Of a DNA stretch of 64,000 bases, positions 41,449 through 51,356 are shown piece after piece (position 1 is the first letter of the stretch; each line of letters opens with the position of its first letter). A program made the translations under genes and the position numbers. The stretch is from the NCBI GenBank assembly GCA_964552795.1, contig CAZKIO010000002.1, forward strand, positions 124,001 through 188,000. The letters are read 5' to 3'. The notes under the pieces are model-generated. The model did no database searches and had not been told where the DNA came from. It was given only the letters and a program-made list of their open reading frames with translations. The stretch is from JAEUHZ01 sp964552795 (GTDB lineage Bacteria > Planctomycetota > UBA1135 > GCA-002686595).

Positions 41449-42996
41449 TCAGGAGGGTTCGGGGCCGGGTGGGCGGTGGGCCCGCAATAGACGCTGCAGT
41501 CGCTCGGGTTGCAGACGCAGTTCCAGGACCTTGCCGCCCGAGAGCGTGACCAGGCCGGGCTTGGCGCCGCGTGGCTTGTGGACCTCCTTGCGCCGCGCGA
41601 CGTGCACGCGGGCGCGCCGCGCCCCCGAGAGGGGCGAGAAGTGGACCGCCAGGTGCGCGGCGTCGAGCAGCTCCTCGGGATGCGGTTCGGCGCCCTTCTC
41701 GACGCGCAGCACGACGTGGCTGCCGGGCGCGTCGGCGGTGTGGAGCCAGACGTCGTTGCCGCGCGCGTGGTGGAAGGTCAGGTCGTCGTTGTCGCGGGCA
41801 TTGCGGCCCACGCGGATCTCGCCGCCCGCGGCGCCCGCGTAGGTGCGGTAGGGGACGCGCGGCGCGGGCTTCTCCTTGCGGCGCGGCGCGGCGTCCTGCG
41901 CGGGGTCGAGCAGACGCGCGGCGACGGCCTCTGCTTCCAGCGCATCGAGGTCGGCGTCCGGCGCGCGCGCGCGTTCGAGCAGCGTGGAGAGCTCGTCGAC
42001 GCGCGCGGCGGCGAGCGCGATCTCGCCCGCCACCGCCTCGCGCGCGCGGTCCAGCTTGCGCGCGCGATCGAACAGGCGTTCGAGGTTCTCGTGCGGCGAG
42101 AGCTTGGGGTCGAGCTCGATCCTCCGGAGGGCCATGTCGGGGTCGAACAGGTCCGGCGCCTCGAGCACGCGCTGACCGCGGCGCAGCGCGGCGAGGTGCG
42201 CCTTGACGATCTCGCCGTCCTGGCGCACGCGCTCGGCCTGCGCGCTGGCCTCCAGGCGCCTCTCGAGGCCGCGCAGCAGGGCCGTCGCGTTCTTGTGCTT
42301 GCGTTCGACGCGCTCGACGAGGCGCCGCACGAGGTCGGCGCGCCGGCCCTCCTCGGCCTGGACGCCCAGCGACCGCTCGACGATCCACGAGAGCGGCGCG
42401 GGATCGGCGTCCTGGTCGCGGCGCAGCGGCACGGCGTCCGCGGGCGCGGGGAAGTGCTCGGCGATCGGCGGATCGGCGGCGCCGGCGGCGCGCCCCGGCG
42501 GCGGCGCGTAGGGCCGCCCCGCGACGAGGCGCGCGTCGTCCTTGCCCGGCGGCGCGGGCACGAGCAGCGCGAGCACGGTGCCGCCGGGACCGAGCAGCAC
42601 GAGGTTGGCGTGCCGGCCGACGAGCTCCGCGATCAGCGTGCGCGCCGTGCCGTCGGCCGCGCGCAACTCGAGCGCCGCGATGCGGTCGCCGGCCACCTGC
42701 GTCAGCCCGCGCACGGCCGCGCCGCCGAGTTCCTGCGCCAGCGCGCGGAAGAACGGCCCGACGGGACCGGTGTGCCGTTCGAAGCGTCCGCGCTGCAGGT
42801 GCAGGCGCGGCGCGTCTCCGTCGGCCGAGACGCGCAGACGCCAGTCGGGCGGCCCGTCCGCGTCGCGCGCCAGCACCAGGACGACGTCGCGCGGCGGCAG
42901 CGCGACGACTTCGCGCACGCACAGGCCGCGCACGAGCGGATCGATCTCGCGCACCAGCTCGCCGACGTGCGCGGCGCCCAGGCGCTGCGCGTTCAG
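41449..42996 (-). CDS. NFACT-family protein (RqcH/Rqc2-like, fibronectin-binding A type)
   Basis: 515 aa. RqcH/Rqc2 proteins recognise stalled 50S-peptidyl-tRNA and add alanine tails to rescue ribosomes. The N-terminal NFACT-N domain begins LNAQRLGAAHVGELVREIDP. A coiled-coil middle (LERVERKHKNATALLRGLER onward) is followed by NFACT-R, with NARDNDDLTFHHARGNDVWL, then APGSHVVLRVEKG. The proposed start is CTG at 42996, overlapping the ndk stop codon (CTGA); no ATG, GTG or TTG is available in frame nearby that would keep the conserved N-terminus. At 515 aa it is slightly short for the family. Confidence 0.85.
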   Translation of the reverse strand: MNAQRLGAAHVGELVREIDPLVRGLCVREVVALPPRDVVLVLARDADGPPDWRLRVSADGDAPRLHLQRGRFERHTGPVGPFFRALAQELGGAAVRGLTQVAGDRIAALELRAADGTARTLIAELVGRHANLVLLGPGGTVLALLVPAPPGKDDARLVAGRPYAPPPGRAAGAADPPIAEHFPAPADAVPLRRDQDADPAPLSWIVERSLGVQAEEGRRADLVRRLVERVERKHKNATALLRGLERRLEASAQAERVRQDGEIVKAHLAALRRGQRVLEAPDLFDPDMALRRIELDPKLSPHENLERLFDRARKLDRAREAVAGEIALAAARVDELSTLLERARAPDADLDALEAEAVAARLLDPAQDAAPRRKEKPAPRVPYRTYAGAAGGEIRVGRNARDNDDLTFHHARGNDVWLHTADAPGSHVVLRVEKGAEPHPEELLDAAHLAVHFSPLSGARRARVHVARRKEVHKPRGAKPGLVTLSGGKVLELRLQPERLQRLLRAHRPPGPEPS

Positions 42997-43466
42997 CGGA
43001 GCTCTTCCTGGACGTTGTAGATCCAGGGCAGCGACACGGGCGTCCACTCGACCAGGTCGCCGGGCTCGGCGAAGAACAGCGCGAGCTCCGCGGCCGCGGC
43101 CTCCGGACCGTCCGAGGCGTGGATCAGGTTGTTGGAGAAGCTCATGCCCAGGTCGCCGCGGATCGTGCCCGCCGCGGCCTGGCGCGCGTTGGTCTTGCCG
43201 ACCAGGTTGCGCACGACCTCGATCGCGTCCTTGCCGGCGAGGGCCAGCGCGACGACGGGACCGCTGGTCATGAACTGCACCAGGTTGGGGTAGAAGGGCC
43301 GCTCCTTGTGGACCGCGTAGTGCTTCTCGATCAGCGGCTTGGGGAACTGGCGCAGCTTGAGGCCGATGACCTGCAGGCCCTTGCGCTCGAAGCGCGCGAG
43401 GATCTCGCCGCACAGTCCGCGCTGGACACAATCGGGCTTGAGGAGGACGAGGGTGCGTTCGAGCAT
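42993..43466 (-). CDS. ndk: nucleoside diphosphate kinase
   Basis: 157 aa. It moves the gamma phosphate between NTPs and NDPs through a phosphohistidine. The start MLERTLVLLKPDCVQRGLCG and the active site NNLIHASDGPEAAAAEL, with the phosphorylated histidine in N-x-x-H-x-S-D, are diagnostic. The C-terminus extends about 15 residues beyond many homologues. Its TGA is inside the CTGA junction with the NFACT gene downstream, an unusual pairing of nucleotide metabolism with ribosome rescue. Confidence 0.97.
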   Translation of the reverse strand: MLERTLVLLKPDCVQRGLCGEILARFERKGLQVIGLKLRQFPKPLIEKHYAVHKERPFYPNLVQFMTSGPVVALALAGKDAIEVVRNLVGKTNARQAAAGTIRGDLGMSFSNNLIHASDGPEAAAAELALFFAEPGDLVEWTPVSLPWIYNVQEELR

Positions 43467-43659
43467 CGTGGTATCGGGCGACGGTGGGGTCGGTGTGGCG
43501 GGAGATCCGCGTGGTGAGGGTCGGCCGGCCGCGGCGGGCCGGGGCCTGCGCGCCGCGTCGAGCGGCCGGAGGCAAGCCCCGCGAGGATAGCGCTGGCGGT
43601 CGCCGCGCTCCAGCGGCGCGGCGCGACCCGGGTTGCCGCGCGATTCTGCGTCCGCGCGG

Positions 43660-43687
43660 TTGACGCGGGGGTGCCGATCCTTACATT
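43660..43687 (+). promoter_or_regulatory. Putative promoter of the ATP synthase operon
   Basis: TTGACG (43660-43665, five of six) and TACATT (43682-43687, four of six) are separated by 16 bases. It is the best sigma-70-type match in the 366-base gap between ndk and the atp genes. The leader to the first start codon is about 145 bases. Apart from this and a possible ndk -10 (TATCCT, minus, 43584-43589), nothing else is evident in 43467-43832. Confidence 0.55.
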
Positions 43688-43832
43688 CTTCGCCCTAAAT
43701 CAGCGGACGGTCTCGCAGCGCGCGAGTCCCGCCCCGCGCCCCCTCGATCGATGCCGAATCCCTCCACCGCCGCCGCGCTCCGCGGCACCGGCCGGAGCCC
43801 GGCGGAGCACACCCAGCGGCGGCACCCAGGCG

Positions 43833-44090
43833 ATGCGACCGGAACGAAGACCGGCGAGCGCCGGGGAGCTGCGCGAGCTCGGGCGCTTCGCGGGGCTGGG
43901 CCTGCAGTTCGCCATGACCATGGCGGTGCTGGGCGCATTGGGCTGGTGGCTCGACTCGGTGCTCGGCACGCTGCCCTGGCTCCTGGTCGCGGGCGTGCTG
44001 ATCGGCGCCGCGGGCGGGTTCGTGAAGATCGTGCGCTCGGTTCCGCCGGCGCGCGGAGCCGGGCGCGCTTCCAAGAGGCCGCCTGAATGA
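43833..44090 (+). CDS. atpZ: AtpZ/AtpI-like small membrane protein
   Basis: 85 aa from ATG 43833. Two membrane helices (QFAMTMAVLGALGWWLDSVL and LPWLLVAGVLIGAAGGFVKI) with a short loop match AtpZ/AtpI-type proteins at the head of F-ATPase operons, implicated in c-ring assembly or Mg2+/Ca2+ handling. Upstream in-frame sequence is Arg/Pro-rich and unlikely coding. Its stop overlaps the next gene by ATGA. Confidence 0.8.
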   Translation: MRPERRPASAGELRELGRFAGLGLQFAMTMAVLGALGWWLDSVLGTLPWLLVAGVLIGAAGGFVKIVRSVPPARGAGRASKRPPE

Positions 44091-44497
44091 ACCTCACCAC
44101 GCTGACCACGCTGGCGGGCCTGTGCGCGGCCGTGCTGACGGCCTGGGCGCTGGGCGGCAGCACGGGCAGCGGCGCTCTGGCCGGCTACCTGGCGGGCGCG
44201 ACCGTCGCGGGCCTGGCGATGATCGTGCAGCGCCGCGCCGCGCGGCGGCGCCCGGGCCTCGTGATCCACGCCGTGCTGGGCGGGTTCCTGCTCAAGGCCT
44301 GCGCGATGCTCGCGCTGACGCTGCTCGTGCGTTTCGTCGAGCCCTTCGCGGGCGCGCTCGACGCCGTCGCGTTCCTCCTGGGATTCGCGGGCGCTGCGCT
44401 CCTGGTGCTGGCGCCGGCCACCTGGGAGACCCTGCGGACCCTGGACCCGGCGCGCAGCACGCCGGTCGGCGCGGCTCGGGAGGCGCGCGCACCGTGA
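44087..44497 (+). CDS. atpI: ATP synthase subunit I-like membrane protein
   Basis: 136 aa, about four membrane segments (LAGLCAAVLTAWALGGSTGS, LAGYLAGATVAGLAMIV, HAVLGGFLLKACAMLALTLL, AVAFLLGFAGAALLVLAPA). Position between AtpZ and subunit a, and the hydrophobic pattern, fit AtpI, which helps assemble the c-ring. Sequence identity to known AtpI is not obvious by eye, so the name rests mainly on context. Coupled at both ends by ATGA (with atpZ) and GTGA (with atpB). Confidence 0.7.
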   Translation: MNLTTLTTLAGLCAAVLTAWALGGSTGSGALAGYLAGATVAGLAMIVQRRAARRRPGLVIHAVLGGFLLKACAMLALTLLVRFVEPFAGALDAVAFLLGFAGAALLVLAPATWETLRTLDPARSTPVGAAREARAP

Positions 44498-45423
44498 ACC
44501 TCGTCCGACCCCTGATCTGCCTGGGCCTCATCGTCGCGGGCGTGCTGTTCGCAGCGGCGTACACGCCGCACCACAGTTCGCCCAACATCTTCCTGACGCT
44601 GTTCTCGCACCTCGTGCCGGCGCCGCTGGTGACCGGCACGGGCGAAGCGGCGCAGGCCTTGTTCTCGTTCGACGCGGGCTTCCTGCCGGCGGCCTTCGAC
44701 GGCGACCCGCACAAGGGCGGCGTCCAGATCGCGCTGACGAACCTGCAGATCTTCCAGGTGCTGGCGGTCGTGCTGATCGCGGTGTGCTTCTCGGGCGTGC
44801 CCGGCTACCTGAAGACCGGCAAGGGCGACGTCACGTCGCGCCTCTTCGCGGGCTTCGCGCTGTGGGTGCGCGACGACATGGTCTACCCGGTCATGGGCCG
44901 CGAGGTGGGGCGCAAGTTCCTGCCCTACCTCTTGACGCTGTTCTTCTTCATCCTGTTCATGAACCTCCTGGGCCTCGTGCCGGGTTCGGCGACCGCGACC
45001 GCGAGCGTGTTCGTGACCGCGGGCCTGGCCACGACCACCCTGCTGGTGATGCTGTTCGGCGGGATGATCGCGCAGGGCCCCGTGGCCTACTGGAAGAACC
45101 TCGTGCCGCATGTGCCGGCGGCGATCTGGCCGATCATGTTCGTGGTCGAGTTCGTCGGCATCCTGGTCAAGCCGTTCGCCCTCATGATCCGCCTCTTCGC
45201 GAACATGACCGGCGGCCACATGGTCGTGCTGTCGTTCATGGGCCTCCTGTTCGTGGCCGCGCGCATGGCCGGCGACATGGTCGCCTGGGCGACTTCGCCC
45301 GTGCTGGTCGGCTTCGCCGTGTTCATCATGATCATCGAGGCCTTCGTGGCGATGCTGCAGGCCTACGTGTTCACGATGCTCTCGATCATGTTCATCCAGG
45401 CATCCATCCACCCCGAGCACTGA
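44494..45423 (+). CDS. atpB: ATP synthase F0 subunit a
   Basis: 309 aa. Start GTG 44494 overlaps the atpI stop. The essential arginine facing the c-ring is in PFALMIRLFANMTGGHMVVL. Membrane helices fill residues about 100-305, including LPYLLTLFFFILFMNLLGLV. It provides the proton half-channels. The N-terminal ~95 residues include a longer soluble loop than in E. coli, a feature of several non-proteobacterial AtpB proteins. Confidence 0.95.
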   Translation: MNLVRPLICLGLIVAGVLFAAAYTPHHSSPNIFLTLFSHLVPAPLVTGTGEAAQALFSFDAGFLPAAFDGDPHKGGVQIALTNLQIFQVLAVVLIAVCFSGVPGYLKTGKGDVTSRLFAGFALWVRDDMVYPVMGREVGRKFLPYLLTLFFFILFMNLLGLVPGSATATASVFVTAGLATTTLLVMLFGGMIAQGPVAYWKNLVPHVPAAIWPIMFVVEFVGILVKPFALMIRLFANMTGGHMVVLSFMGLLFVAARMAGDMVAWATSPVLVGFAVFIMIIEAFVAMLQAYVFTMLSIMFIQASIHPEH

Positions 45424-45455
45424 GCGCGCGGGGCGTCCCACCACTTCCAAGACCG

Positions 45456-45477
45456 GCGCGGATCCTCCGATCCGCGC
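45456..45477 (+). other. Hairpin in the atpB-atpE spacer
   Basis: GCGCGGATC (45456-45464) pairs perfectly with GATCCGCGC (45469-45477), leaving a 4-base loop. It ends 26 bases before the atpE start codon. In a transcript it would be a stable 9-bp stem that could protect or cleave-mark the downstream message, in keeping with the need for many c subunits per complex. Confidence 0.6.
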
Positions 45478-45503
45478 TCATCCCCAGAAGAGAACGAATC
45501 CTC

Positions 45504-45737
45504 ATGATTGCAGAAGGAACTGAACTGGCCCGCATGGGCGCTGGACTGGGCGCAGGACTGGCCGTCATCGGCGCCGGCATGGGCATCGGCCGCATCGGCG
45601 CTTCGGGCGCCGAGGCGATCGCGCGCCAACCCGAGGCCTCGGCCGAGATCCGCGGCAGCTCGATCATCATGGCCGCGCTGATCGAGGGCGTGGCGCTGTT
45701 CGCCATCGTCATCACGCTGCTGATCATGATCCTCTGA
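45504..45737 (+). CDS. atpE: ATP synthase F0 subunit c
   Basis: 77 aa. Two-helix hairpin: helix 1 with the glycine repeat GAGLGAGLAVIGAGMGIGRI, polar loop ARQPEAS, helix 2 with the ion-binding Glu61 in AALIEGVALFAIVI. The residue after the glutamate is glycine, not the serine/threonine of sodium-type rings, so proton coupling is likely. Several copies form the rotor ring. Length is normal. Confidence 0.95.
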   Translation: MIAEGTELARMGAGLGAGLAVIGAGMGIGRIGASGAEAIARQPEASAEIRGSSIIMAALIEGVALFAIVITLLIMIL

Positions 45738-45805
45738 TCCCCGGCCGGACGGCCGCGCCGTGCCCCGACCGGGCGCGGCGCCCCGTCCAACCAGGAGAAC
45801 CCACC

Positions 45806-46348
45806 ATGGCCTTCCCCACGTTCCTGCTCCTCTCCGAAGGCGGCTTCAATCCGCTGAGCCTGGATGGAGCCGGAGGCACGTTCTGGACCCTGCTCATCTT
45901 CGCGGCAGCGCTGCTGCCGATCTGGAAGATGGTCATGGGCCCGGTGACGCGCGCCCTGGAAGAGCGCGACGAGAAGGCGGCGGCGGGCCTCGCCGCGGCC
46001 GAGCGCGCCGGCCGCGAGGCCGAGAACGCCCGCGTCGCGGTCGAGAACCAGTTGCGCGAGGCGCGCGCCGAGGCGGCCAAGCTCGTGGACGCGGCGCGCG
46101 CGCGCGCCGAGGACGTCGAGCGCAAGCTCAAGGACGACGCCGCGCGCGAGGCGGCGGCGCTCCTCGCGCGGGCCAAGGCCGAGATCGCCACCGAACAGGA
46201 GAAGGCGCTCGGAGCGATCCGCAACCAGGTCGTCGACCTCTCGCTGCACGCGGCCGGACAGGTGCTGCAGCGGCGCGTCGACGCGGCGGACGACCGGCGC
46301 CTGGTCGAGGAGCTCGTGGCCGGATCGGCCAAGGGACGCCCGGCGTGA
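45806..46348 (+). CDS. atpF: ATP synthase F0 subunit b
   Basis: 180 aa. One N-terminal membrane helix (GTFWTLLIFAAALLPIWKMV) is followed by a long alpha-helical stalk (ALEERDEKAAAGLAAAERAG and onward), rich in Ala/Glu/Arg, that dimerises and reaches the F1 head. AGGAG about seven bases upstream is a good ribosome-binding site. Only one b-type gene is present, so the stator is probably a homodimer. Its stop overlaps atpH (GTGA). Confidence 0.93.
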   Translation: MAFPTFLLLSEGGFNPLSLDGAGGTFWTLLIFAAALLPIWKMVMGPVTRALEERDEKAAAGLAAAERAGREAENARVAVENQLREARAEAAKLVDAARARAEDVERKLKDDAAREAAALLARAKAEIATEQEKALGAIRNQVVDLSLHAAGQVLQRRVDAADDRRLVEELVAGSAKGRPA

Positions 46349-46926
46349 TCCTCGACCCCGTCACCGTGCGCTGGGCGGGCGCGCTCTACGGCCTGGCGCA
46401 GCGCAAGTCCGCGCTGGCCGCCGTGGTGGCGGACGTGGGCCGCATCCAGGCGACGCTGCGTCAGCCCGAGCTGGCGCGGCGCATCGCCAACCCGCGCATC
46501 GCTCGCGCCGAACGGCGCGCGGCGCTCGAGCCGGCCCTCGCCGGCGCGCACCAGCTGACGCGCAACTTCGTCGACCTGTGCTTCGAGCGCGGCCGCGAGG
46601 CCGTGCTGCTCTCGCTGGCCGCGGCGTTCCACCGCCGCACGCTGGAGGAGCAGAACCAGGTCGAGGGCGTGGTCGAATCGGCGCGGCCGGTCGACGACGC
46701 GCTGCTGAAGGGCCTGGCGCGCTCCATCGGCGCCCGGCTCGGCAAGGAACTGCTCCTCACGAACCGCGTGGTCCCCGAACTGGTCGGCGGCGTGCGCGTG
46801 ATCGCGGGGAACCGGATGCTCGACGCGAGCCTGAAGGGCCGGCTGGATGGACTGCGCCGGAACCTGCTCGAAGCGCCGCTGGGCGCACGGAACACCGAAG
46901 GCAAGAGCCAACGAGGGACGAACTAG
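46345..46926 (+). CDS. atpH: ATP synthase F1 subunit delta
   Basis: 193 aa from GTG 46345, overlapping the atpF stop. The N-terminal helical domain (VTVRWAGALYGLAQRKSALA, FVDLCFERGREAVLLSLAAA) and C-terminal segment GKELLLTNRVVPELVGGVRV match delta/OSCP, which links the b stalk to the top of F1. The length is slightly more than E. coli delta. atpA starts 2 bases after the stop. Confidence 0.93.
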   Translation: MILDPVTVRWAGALYGLAQRKSALAAVVADVGRIQATLRQPELARRIANPRIARAERRAALEPALAGAHQLTRNFVDLCFERGREAVLLSLAAAFHRRTLEEQNQVEGVVESARPVDDALLKGLARSIGARLGKELLLTNRVVPELVGGVRVIAGNRMLDASLKGRLDGLRRNLLEAPLGARNTEGKSQRGTN

Positions 46927-46928
46927 CC

Positions 46929-48509
<1,581 letters not shown>

Positions 48510-48517
48510 ACTGAGCC

Positions 48518-49390
48518 ATGGCCTCCATTCGCGACCTGCGCGGCCGGATCAAGTCGGTCGGAAACATCCGGCAGATCACGCGCGCCATGGAGATGGTGGC
48601 GAGCACCAAGCTGCGGCGCTTCCAGGAGAAGGCCGTGGCCTCGCGGCCCTACTCGCAGGAGATCACCGGCCTGGTGGGCCGGATGGCGCGGCTCCTGGGC
48701 GAGGAGGTCAGCGCGCGGCCCTTGTTCCGCGTCGGGAAGGGGCAGCGCCTCGCCGTGCTGCTGGTGACGTCGGACCGCGGACTGTGCGGTGCGTACAACA
48801 CCAACCTGTTCCGCCTCCTGGAGCTGTGGCTGCAGGAGAACCCCGGCCGCGAGGTCGACTACTTCGTGATCGGCCGCAAGGGCTACCAGTACCTCACGCG
48901 GCGCGGCCGCAAGGTCGAGCGCTTCCTGGTCGAGCCCCCCCTGGAGCAGACCGACTACCGCGGCGCCGCGCGCACCGCGCGCGTGCTCACGCAGGCCTTC
49001 GAGGGCGGCGCCTACGAGCGCGCGGTCGTGTTCTACACCGCGTTCGAGTCGATGGTGCGCTACACGCCCACGCGCATGCCGTTCCTGCCGATCGAGTCGC
49101 TGCCCGAGGCGCAGCCCGGCGGCCGCGCGGGCGGCGACCTGATCCTCGAGCCGGACGCCGAGACCATCTTCGACCAGCTCGTGCCGCGCTACCTGGAGAC
49201 GCGCATCTACAACGCGCTGCTCGAGTCGCTCACGAGCGAGTTCGCGAGCCGGCGCGTCTCCATGAAGAACGCGACGGACGCCGCGCGCAACATGGGGAAC
49301 GTGCTGCGCAAGGTCTACAACCGAAAGCGCCAGGAGAACATCACCAAGGAGCTGCTCGACATCGTCGGCGGCACCGAGGCCCTGCGCTGA
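48518..49390 (+). CDS. atpG: ATP synthase F1 subunit gamma
   Basis: 290 aa. The central rotor shaft. The N-terminal helix (IRDLRGRIKSVGNIRQITRA, EMVASTKLRRFQEK) and the C-terminal helix (SRRVSMKNATDAARNMGNVL, ending DIVGGTEALR) form the coiled coil inside the alpha-beta hexamer. TSDRGLCGAYNTNLFRLLE is the conserved middle. It begins 8 bases after atpA. Confidence 0.97.
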   Translation: MASIRDLRGRIKSVGNIRQITRAMEMVASTKLRRFQEKAVASRPYSQEITGLVGRMARLLGEEVSARPLFRVGKGQRLAVLLVTSDRGLCGAYNTNLFRLLELWLQENPGREVDYFVIGRKGYQYLTRRGRKVERFLVEPPLEQTDYRGAARTARVLTQAFEGGAYERAVVFYTAFESMVRYTPTRMPFLPIESLPEAQPGGRAGGDLILEPDAETIFDQLVPRYLETRIYNALLESLTSEFASRRVSMKNATDAARNMGNVLRKVYNRKRQENITKELLDIVGGTEALR

Positions 49391-49457
49391 CCCCTCCACG
49401 CCGGCGAGCACGCCCCCGAGGGCCGCGCCGGACGAACGCCAAGCCTGCAGAACGAAC

Positions 49458-50909
49458 ATGACGACGACCCTCAAAGCGAACGAAGGCCAGATCGCCCAGA
49501 TCTTCGGGCCCGTGGTGGACGTGCGCTTCCCGCCCGGGAAGCTGCCCGCCATCTACTCGGCCCTCAAGGTGCCCGCGCCCGCGGGCGGCGACGACCTGAT
49601 CCTGGAGGTCGCCCAGCACCTGGGCAACGACGTCGCGCGCTGCGTGGCGATGGCCTCCACCGACGGCTACCGCCGCGGCATGGCGGTCAGCGACTCGGGC
49701 GGCCCGATCTCGGTGCCGGTCGGCGAGCGTACCAAGGGGCGCCTCTTCAACCTGCTGGGCCAGCCGCTCGACACGATCACGCGCGGCGCGCTCTCCGCCG
49801 GCGAGTCGTGGCCGATCCACCGGCCGGCGCCCAAGTTCGACCAGCAGGAGGCGATCTCGGAAGTGTTCGAGACCGGCCTCAAGGTCGTCGACCTCCTGTG
49901 CCCCTTCGCCAAGGGCGGCAAGATCGGCCTGTTCGGCGGCGCGGGCGTGGGCAAGACCGTGCTGATCCAGGAGCTGATCCGCATCACGGCGGTCGAGAAG
50001 GGCGGCTTCTCGGTGTTCTGCGGCGTCGGCGAGCGCACGCGCGAGGGCAACGACCTGTGGCTCGAGATGAGCGAGGCGCAGTACAAGACGCCCGACGGCA
50101 AGACCGCCAGCGTCATCGACAACGCCGTGCTCGTGTTCGGCCAGATGAACGAGCCGCCGGGCGCGCGCCTGCGCGTGGCGCTCTCGGGCCTGACGATGGC
50201 CGAGTACTTCCGCGACGTGAAGGGCCAGGACGTGCTGCTCTTCGTCGACAACATCTTCCGCTTCGTGCAGGCCGGCTCCGAGGTGTCCGCGCTCCTGGGC
50301 CGCATGCCCAGCGCCGTGGGCTACCAGCCGACCATGGCCAGCGAGATGGGCGCGCTGCAGGAGCGCATCACCTCGACCAAGAAGGGCTCGGTCACGTCGA
50401 TGCAGGCGGTGTACGTGCCGGCGGACGACATCACCGACCCCGCGCCGGTCGCGACCTTCGCGCACCTGGACTCGACGATCATCCTGGACCGCGCGATCTC
50501 GGAGCTGGGCATCTACCCGGCCGTCGACCCGCTCAAGTCCACGTCGCGCATGCTCGACCCGCAGGTCGTCGGCGAGGAGCACTACCAGGTCGCGCGCGAG
50601 ACGCAGCGCATCCTGCAGCGCTACGCCGACCTGAAGGACATCATCGCGATCCTGGGCGTCGAGGAGCTCTCCGACGACGACAAGCGCGTCGTGGCGCGCG
50701 CGCGCCGCATCCAGCGCTTCCTGTCGCAGCCGTTCTTCGTGGCCGAGCAGTTCACCGGCACGCCGGGCGTCTTCGTCCCGCGCGCCGAGACCGTGCGCGG
50801 CTTCAAGGAGATCATCGAGGGCAAGCACGACGACCTGCCCGAGGGCGCGTTCATGTACCAGGGCGGCATCGACAAGGTCGTCGAGCGCGCGCGCAAGATG
50901 AAGGGCTGA
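49458..50909 (+). CDS. atpD: ATP synthase F1 subunit beta
   Basis: 483 aa. The catalytic subunit. P-loop GGAGVGKT at residues 160-167, catalytic glutamate in CGVGERTREGNDLWLEM, DELSEED-equivalent region as LGVEELSDDDKRVVARARRI. The start MTTTLKANEGQIAQIFGPVV is normal with a short extension. A 67-base gap separates it from atpG, the second-largest spacer inside the operon. Confidence 0.98.
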   Translation: MTTTLKANEGQIAQIFGPVVDVRFPPGKLPAIYSALKVPAPAGGDDLILEVAQHLGNDVARCVAMASTDGYRRGMAVSDSGGPISVPVGERTKGRLFNLLGQPLDTITRGALSAGESWPIHRPAPKFDQQEAISEVFETGLKVVDLLCPFAKGGKIGLFGGAGVGKTVLIQELIRITAVEKGGFSVFCGVGERTREGNDLWLEMSEAQYKTPDGKTASVIDNAVLVFGQMNEPPGARLRVALSGLTMAEYFRDVKGQDVLLFVDNIFRFVQAGSEVSALLGRMPSAVGYQPTMASEMGALQERITSTKKGSVTSMQAVYVPADDITDPAPVATFAHLDSTIILDRAISELGIYPAVDPLKSTSRMLDPQVVGEEHYQVARETQRILQRYADLKDIIAILGVEELSDDDKRVVARARRIQRFLSQPFFVAEQFTGTPGVFVPRAETVRGFKEIIEGKHDDLPEGAFMYQGGIDKVVERARKMKG

Positions 50910-50912
50910 GCG

Positions 50913-51335
50913 ATGGCCACCCTGACCCTGCGCGTCATCACCCCCGAGCGGATCGTCCTCGACCAGGTGGTCGAGTCGGTGCGCCTCGCGGGCCTCGACG
51001 GGCAACTGGGCGTCCTGCCGCGGCACGCGCCGATGGTCGCGGCCCTGGACCTGGGCCTCCTGCGCTACCGCGCGGGCGGCCAGGAGTCGGTGATCTTCTG
51101 CGCCGGCGGCTTCGCCGAGGTGCACGGCGACACGCTGCGAGTCGTGACGCAGGCCGGCGAGCGTCCCGAGGAGGTCGACGAGGCCCGCGCCCGCGAGGCC
51201 GAGAAGCGCGCGCGCGAGCGCCTGGACCAGGCGCGCCTGCCCTCGGGCGAGCCGCTGGACGTGATCCGCGCCGAGATCAGCCTGCGGCGCGCCCTGCTGC
51301 GCCTGCAGGCGCGGGACTACGCCCGTGGAGGGTAG
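50913..51335 (+). CDS. atpC: ATP synthase F1 subunit epsilon
   Basis: 140 aa. The beta-sandwich (LTLRVITPERIVLDQVVESV, DGQLGVLPRHAPMVAALDLG) is followed by a two-helix C-terminal domain (ARAREAEKRARERLDQARLP), the part that can inhibit ATP hydrolysis. It starts 3 bases after atpD and closes the ATPase gene set. aspS begins 21 bases later. Confidence 0.95.
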   Translation: MATLTLRVITPERIVLDQVVESVRLAGLDGQLGVLPRHAPMVAALDLGLLRYRAGGQESVIFCAGGFAEVHGDTLRVVTQAGERPEEVDEARAREAEKRARERLDQARLPSGEPLDVIRAEISLRRALLRLQARDYARGG

Positions 51336-51356
51336 TCTGCCGATCTCTCAGGGATC

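Noticed and set aside
43671..43832. Upstream extension of atpZ to an ATG at 43671
   Set aside because: The added 54 residues are Pro/Arg/Ser-rich, overlap the putative promoter and are absent from AtpZ/AtpI proteins; ATG 43833 gives the normal size.
45504..45737. Sodium-driven ATP synthase
   Set aside because: The c subunit has Glu61 followed by glycine rather than the serine/threonine needed for sodium ligation, so proton coupling is the better reading.
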